Origin: Ophiosphaerella korrae
Lineage: Eukaryota; Ascomycota; Dothideomycetes; Pleosporales; Phaeosphaeriaceae
Direction of reading: 5' to 3'
NCBI GenBank assembly: GCA_028456385.1
Contig: JALNQF010000593.1
Location: 1-20,747, forward strand
DNA length: 20,747 nt
The notes beneath the pieces were generated by a model. That model did not search any database. It was given only the letters and a program-made list of their open reading frames with translations, and had not been told where the DNA came from. Shown in pieces: positions 18,245 through 20,747 of this stretch (positions within the stretch are counted from its first letter, which is position 1; each line of letters starts with the position of its first letter). The translations under genes and the position numbers were made by a program.

Positions 18245-19147
18245 ATAGTACCTAGGAGGATAAAGAAGGTAGTAAAACTAGTAGTATATTAACTAGCTCT
18301 ACTCCTAAATCTTATTATAGAGGATCTATATATAGAAAGTAGTAGTAATAGATTAAGTAGCCTTAATAACAAGGTAATATCTAGGACGTACTAGTCTATA
18401 AATAATAAACAAGGTAAGTTAGAGTAAAAGTATACTTCTCTTACTCTCTCTTCTTCTTATTAGCTAGAGTGTAGGCTTAATATTAGTTTAGCGAAACGTA
18501 CTACTTTAGAAGAATTATTTTCTAATATTAATTCTAAAGATATAAAGGACTAGTTAGCTTATATAACTACTAAGAAGTAGCGTATAGAGCCTAATATTAT
18601 TATAAAAGAACTTAGAGTAGTTAACCTCTTTAAGTTTAAGTATTATAACCTTAAAGATATCTATAAGGTGTTCTAGGATACTAATTCTTTGTTTAAGGCT
18701 ATCTTCTACAAGTTTATTATACTAACTATATTAGTATATACTAAGTAATTAGTAAACTTACCTACTATAGATAATAATATAATAGTAAGGTTATGCACCT
18801 TTTATATTATGTTTAAATTACTAATATTAGAGAAGATAGAATAGATTAAGCGCTAAGTATTAGAACTAGATTTAGATTATTCTAAATAGCCTAAGAAGAT
18901 ATATATTATATAGTGTATTTATTATCTTAGGCAAGAGCTATTTAATACTACTAATATACTTTACAAGAAGTCTATAATAAGCTTTAAGACTTATAATTTA
19001 CGTATATATTACCTTTAGCGTATAGCTACTATATAGTATAAGAAGAATATACCTAAGGTAAATAAAGTAATATTAACTAAGTTTATTACCTAGTTAGATA
19101 ATAAGCTTAAGAATACTAGAGGTAGTAATAGGGCTAATAAGAGTATT

Positions 19148-19306
19148 ATTAAGATAGCTACTAAGATAGCTACTAAAATAACTATTAAGCTACTTACTAA
19201 GATAACTATTAAGCTACTTACTAAAGTAACTACTAAAATAACTATTAAGACAACTATTAAGCTACCTACTAAGATAACTACTAAGCTAACTATTAAGTCT
19301 ACTACT
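19148..19306 (+). repeat. 12-bp coding repeat, Thr/Lys tetrapeptides
   Basis: About 13 units of the type ACTAAGATAACT run in phase with the surrounding relic frame and encode T/I-K-x-T tetrapeptides (for example T-K-I-T, I-K-L-L, T-K-L-T). Ile codons are probably Thr codons changed by RIP. It resembles a Thr/Lys/Pro linker in the ancestral protein. Confidence 0.7.
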
Positions 19307-20383
19307 ATACTAGTAAAAATAACTAGGAGCTAAAAGATAAATATAAGTAAGGATACTATAAATAAGGGTAAAGTTAGAATAGCCTCTCTACTTCTTAATA
19401 CTAAGGTAACTAGAAGATATAATAGTAGAATCTAGTAAGTTACTATACTAGTACTACGTACTTAAAGATAGGCCTTAGCTATATTATCTAGTAAAGTAAC
19501 TACTAAGAAACTAGTATTAATACCTAATACTAAAGGGAGATAGAAGAAGTACTAAGTAGATAGTATTATTAAGTATAACATTTATAAGTTAATAAGATAT
19601 AAGTACTTTAGGTAGCCTAATACTTATACTAGTAAGATAATTAGGTAGTCTACTATAATTAGCTAGATCTAAAAGAGTCTAACTAGAAATAACAACTATA
19701 TTAATCTAAAGTAGTAGTAGTTTTACAAGATACCTATAAGTAGAGCTAGACTTCTTATAGCTAATTATTTAATTAGCTATAGCTATAGAAAAAAACTAGT
19801 TAACTAGATTAATAGATTAAAGTATAATAAGAAGAATTTATCTAAGGTAGTCTAAAAGTAGCTCTAGCTAGATAATATAGAAGGGTAATAAAGTAAGAGT
19901 AAAGTAGTAGAAGTAGTAAGGTATTTTAAGAAGGTATAGATTATAGTAATTAACTAGATTACTATAGAATTATATAAATATATTTAATAAGTATAGTTCT
20001 TATTTAAGAAAGAGATAGATAAAGTAGAAAGTAATAATAAGTTAGCTATAGATAAAGTAAAAGTTATTAATAAACTTAATATTAAGCTTAGTTTTTCTAA
20101 AAGTATTACTAGTAATCTATTTATAAGAATAGATTATAATAACAACACGTACTATAATAGAGTATATAACTTAGATAAGCTATTTACTATATCTAAAATA
20201 ATAGTAAAAGAGTATAAGGCTAGACTTATAAAACTAGGGATTAAGTATTATAGTTACCTAGTTATACCTAGGTAAAAGTTAGTACTACTATTTTAGCTAT
20301 AGGTAACTAGTATAGGTAAGATTATCGACCTAGTAAAGTAGTAATTAATAATAGGTAAGAGGCGCTATAGCTATCTTATTATA

Positions 20384-20407
20384 GATAGTATAGGGCTAGG
20401 TAAGATA
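20384..20407 (+). other. SNF2-like motif I of the 18245-20458 relic
   Basis: The codons read D-S-I-G-L-G-K-I. The Gly and Lys of the P-loop survive; M and T of the usual M-G-L-G-K-T are Ile codons, as C-to-T and G-to-A changes would give. Confidence 0.55.
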
Positions 20408-20458
20408 AATTTAATATTAGCTATAATACTAGTAGTAAGTATACTATATACGTATAAG

Positions 20459-20517
20459 GTAGTAGGAGATTAGCACTTTTTATTAGAAAGAAAAAAAAAG
20501 TGCTAATCTCTTACTAC
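20459..20517. repeat. Hairpin, best-preserved copy of the GAGATTAG family
   Basis: The 23-bp arms at 20459-20481 and 20495-20517 pair with a single G/A mismatch around a 13-bp loop of mostly A. Each arm reads GTAGTARGAGATTAGCACTT plus T residues. CpA and TpG in GCAC and GTGC survive, so it has suffered little RIP. It lies 52 bp after the SNF2-like P-loop and probably inserted there. Confidence 0.75.
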
Positions 20518-20747
20518 TCCTATAGGGCTCTCTTATAAGTAGTAGTACTAATTAGAATATAAATAATTAACTATAAGCTAAACAAGTTAAGTAAGTTACG
20601 TAATAAAGTAGACTTTATAGGGATTAAAGAGTACTATTAGCTACGTGTATTGTTTTAGCTAATATAGTCTTATTTAGTAATATAAGTAGTACGTAATATA
20701 GCTTTATTTAGTAATAGCTTTAACGTATATATTTATAGGATAAGTAA
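20518..20747. other. Right end of window, no recognised feature
   Basis: No long protein-like frame is evident. A short near-duplication of a TTATTTAGTAATA word occurs at about 20670 and 20705. It may continue the interrupted SNF2-like relic, but I see no motif. Confidence 0.3.

Larger units (their letters stand above)
18245..20458 (+). pseudogene. RIP-killed relic with SNF2-type P-loop
   Basis: One forward frame (remainder 2) reads as protein for about 2.2 kb with no frameshift; stops are TAA and TAG. Order: a Ser/Leu-rich N-terminal part, a charged middle part (R-T-T-L-E-E-L-F near 18500), a Thr/Lys repeat (19148-19306), a basic part, then near the 3' end L-I-I-D-S-I-G-L-G-K-I-N-L with the P-loop at 20384-20407. 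SNF2-family ATPases have D-E-M-G-L-G-K-T at motif I, and ATG to ATA and ACG or ACA to ATA explain M to I and T to I. Motifs II-VI are not seen; the frame meets a hairpin at 20459, so the gene is truncated or interrupted. The candidate start is ATA at 18245. The SNF2 call rests on one motif. Confidence 0.5.

Noticed and set aside
1..20747. Mitochondrial or bacterial (Mollicutes-like) AT-rich DNA
   Set aside because: There are no intact genes, tRNAs or rRNAs. Stops are TAA and TAG at Gln and Trp positions, CpA/TpG depletion is specific to RIP, and the chromovirus is a eukaryotic element.

Overview
The window looks like a long AT-rich, gene-dead block from a filamentous ascomycete (Pezizomycotina) that has been heavily altered by repeat-induced point mutation (RIP). 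CpA and TpG are strongly depleted, TpA is in large excess, and TAA and TAG stops fill all frames, yet the ancestral reading frames of several proteins can still be followed for kilobases without indels. No intact gene, tRNA, rRNA or CRISPR array is visible. The only sizeable open frame (5479-5697) is an artefact of a 15-bp minisatellite. I cannot name the species.

Layout. 1-1975: a tract almost free of C on the + strand, interrupted at 187-615 by a fold-back element with 183-bp inverted arms. 1976-4745: minus-strand coding-like relics of unknown function and a short hairpin at 2811-2852. 4746-4940: a small less-mutated patch between divergent relics. About 4940-9570: a plus-strand relic of a large RecQ-type DEAH helicase. 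It resembles fungal telomere-linked helicases, with a possible N-terminal C2H2-like region, a pentapeptide-encoding minisatellite, recognisable helicase motifs, a C-terminal Cys motif and an Asn/Thr/Ser-type repeat.

9571-16593: a complete but dead Ty3/gypsy chromovirus. It has two 441-bp LTRs, a perfect ACGCT target-site duplication, a purine tract, and gag-protease-RT-RNase H-integrase-chromodomain in a single frame of about 1.8 k codons. A possible antisense ORF lies between pol and the 3' LTR. The two LTRs differ at about 40 sites, all transitions by my hand alignment. The element keeps more CpA than its flanks, so it probably landed in an already decaying locus, within or next to the helicase relic.

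16599-17345: another coding-like relic, possibly the displaced 3' part of the helicase gene or a separate gene. 17349-18028: a 48-bp minisatellite, a small element with 20-bp terminal inverted repeats and a hairpin, all sharing one motif (GAGATTAGCACTTTTT-like). 18245-20458: a second plus-strand relic with a Thr/Lys repeat and a DSIGLGK P-loop typical of SNF2-family ATPases, ending at another copy of the hairpin motif (20459-20517).

Nothing here is likely to be expressed as protein. The interest lies in the mutational record, the nested-insertion history, the hairpin/TIR family, the C-free tract and the antisense ORF in the retroelement. All motif readings were done by eye; no database search was possible.
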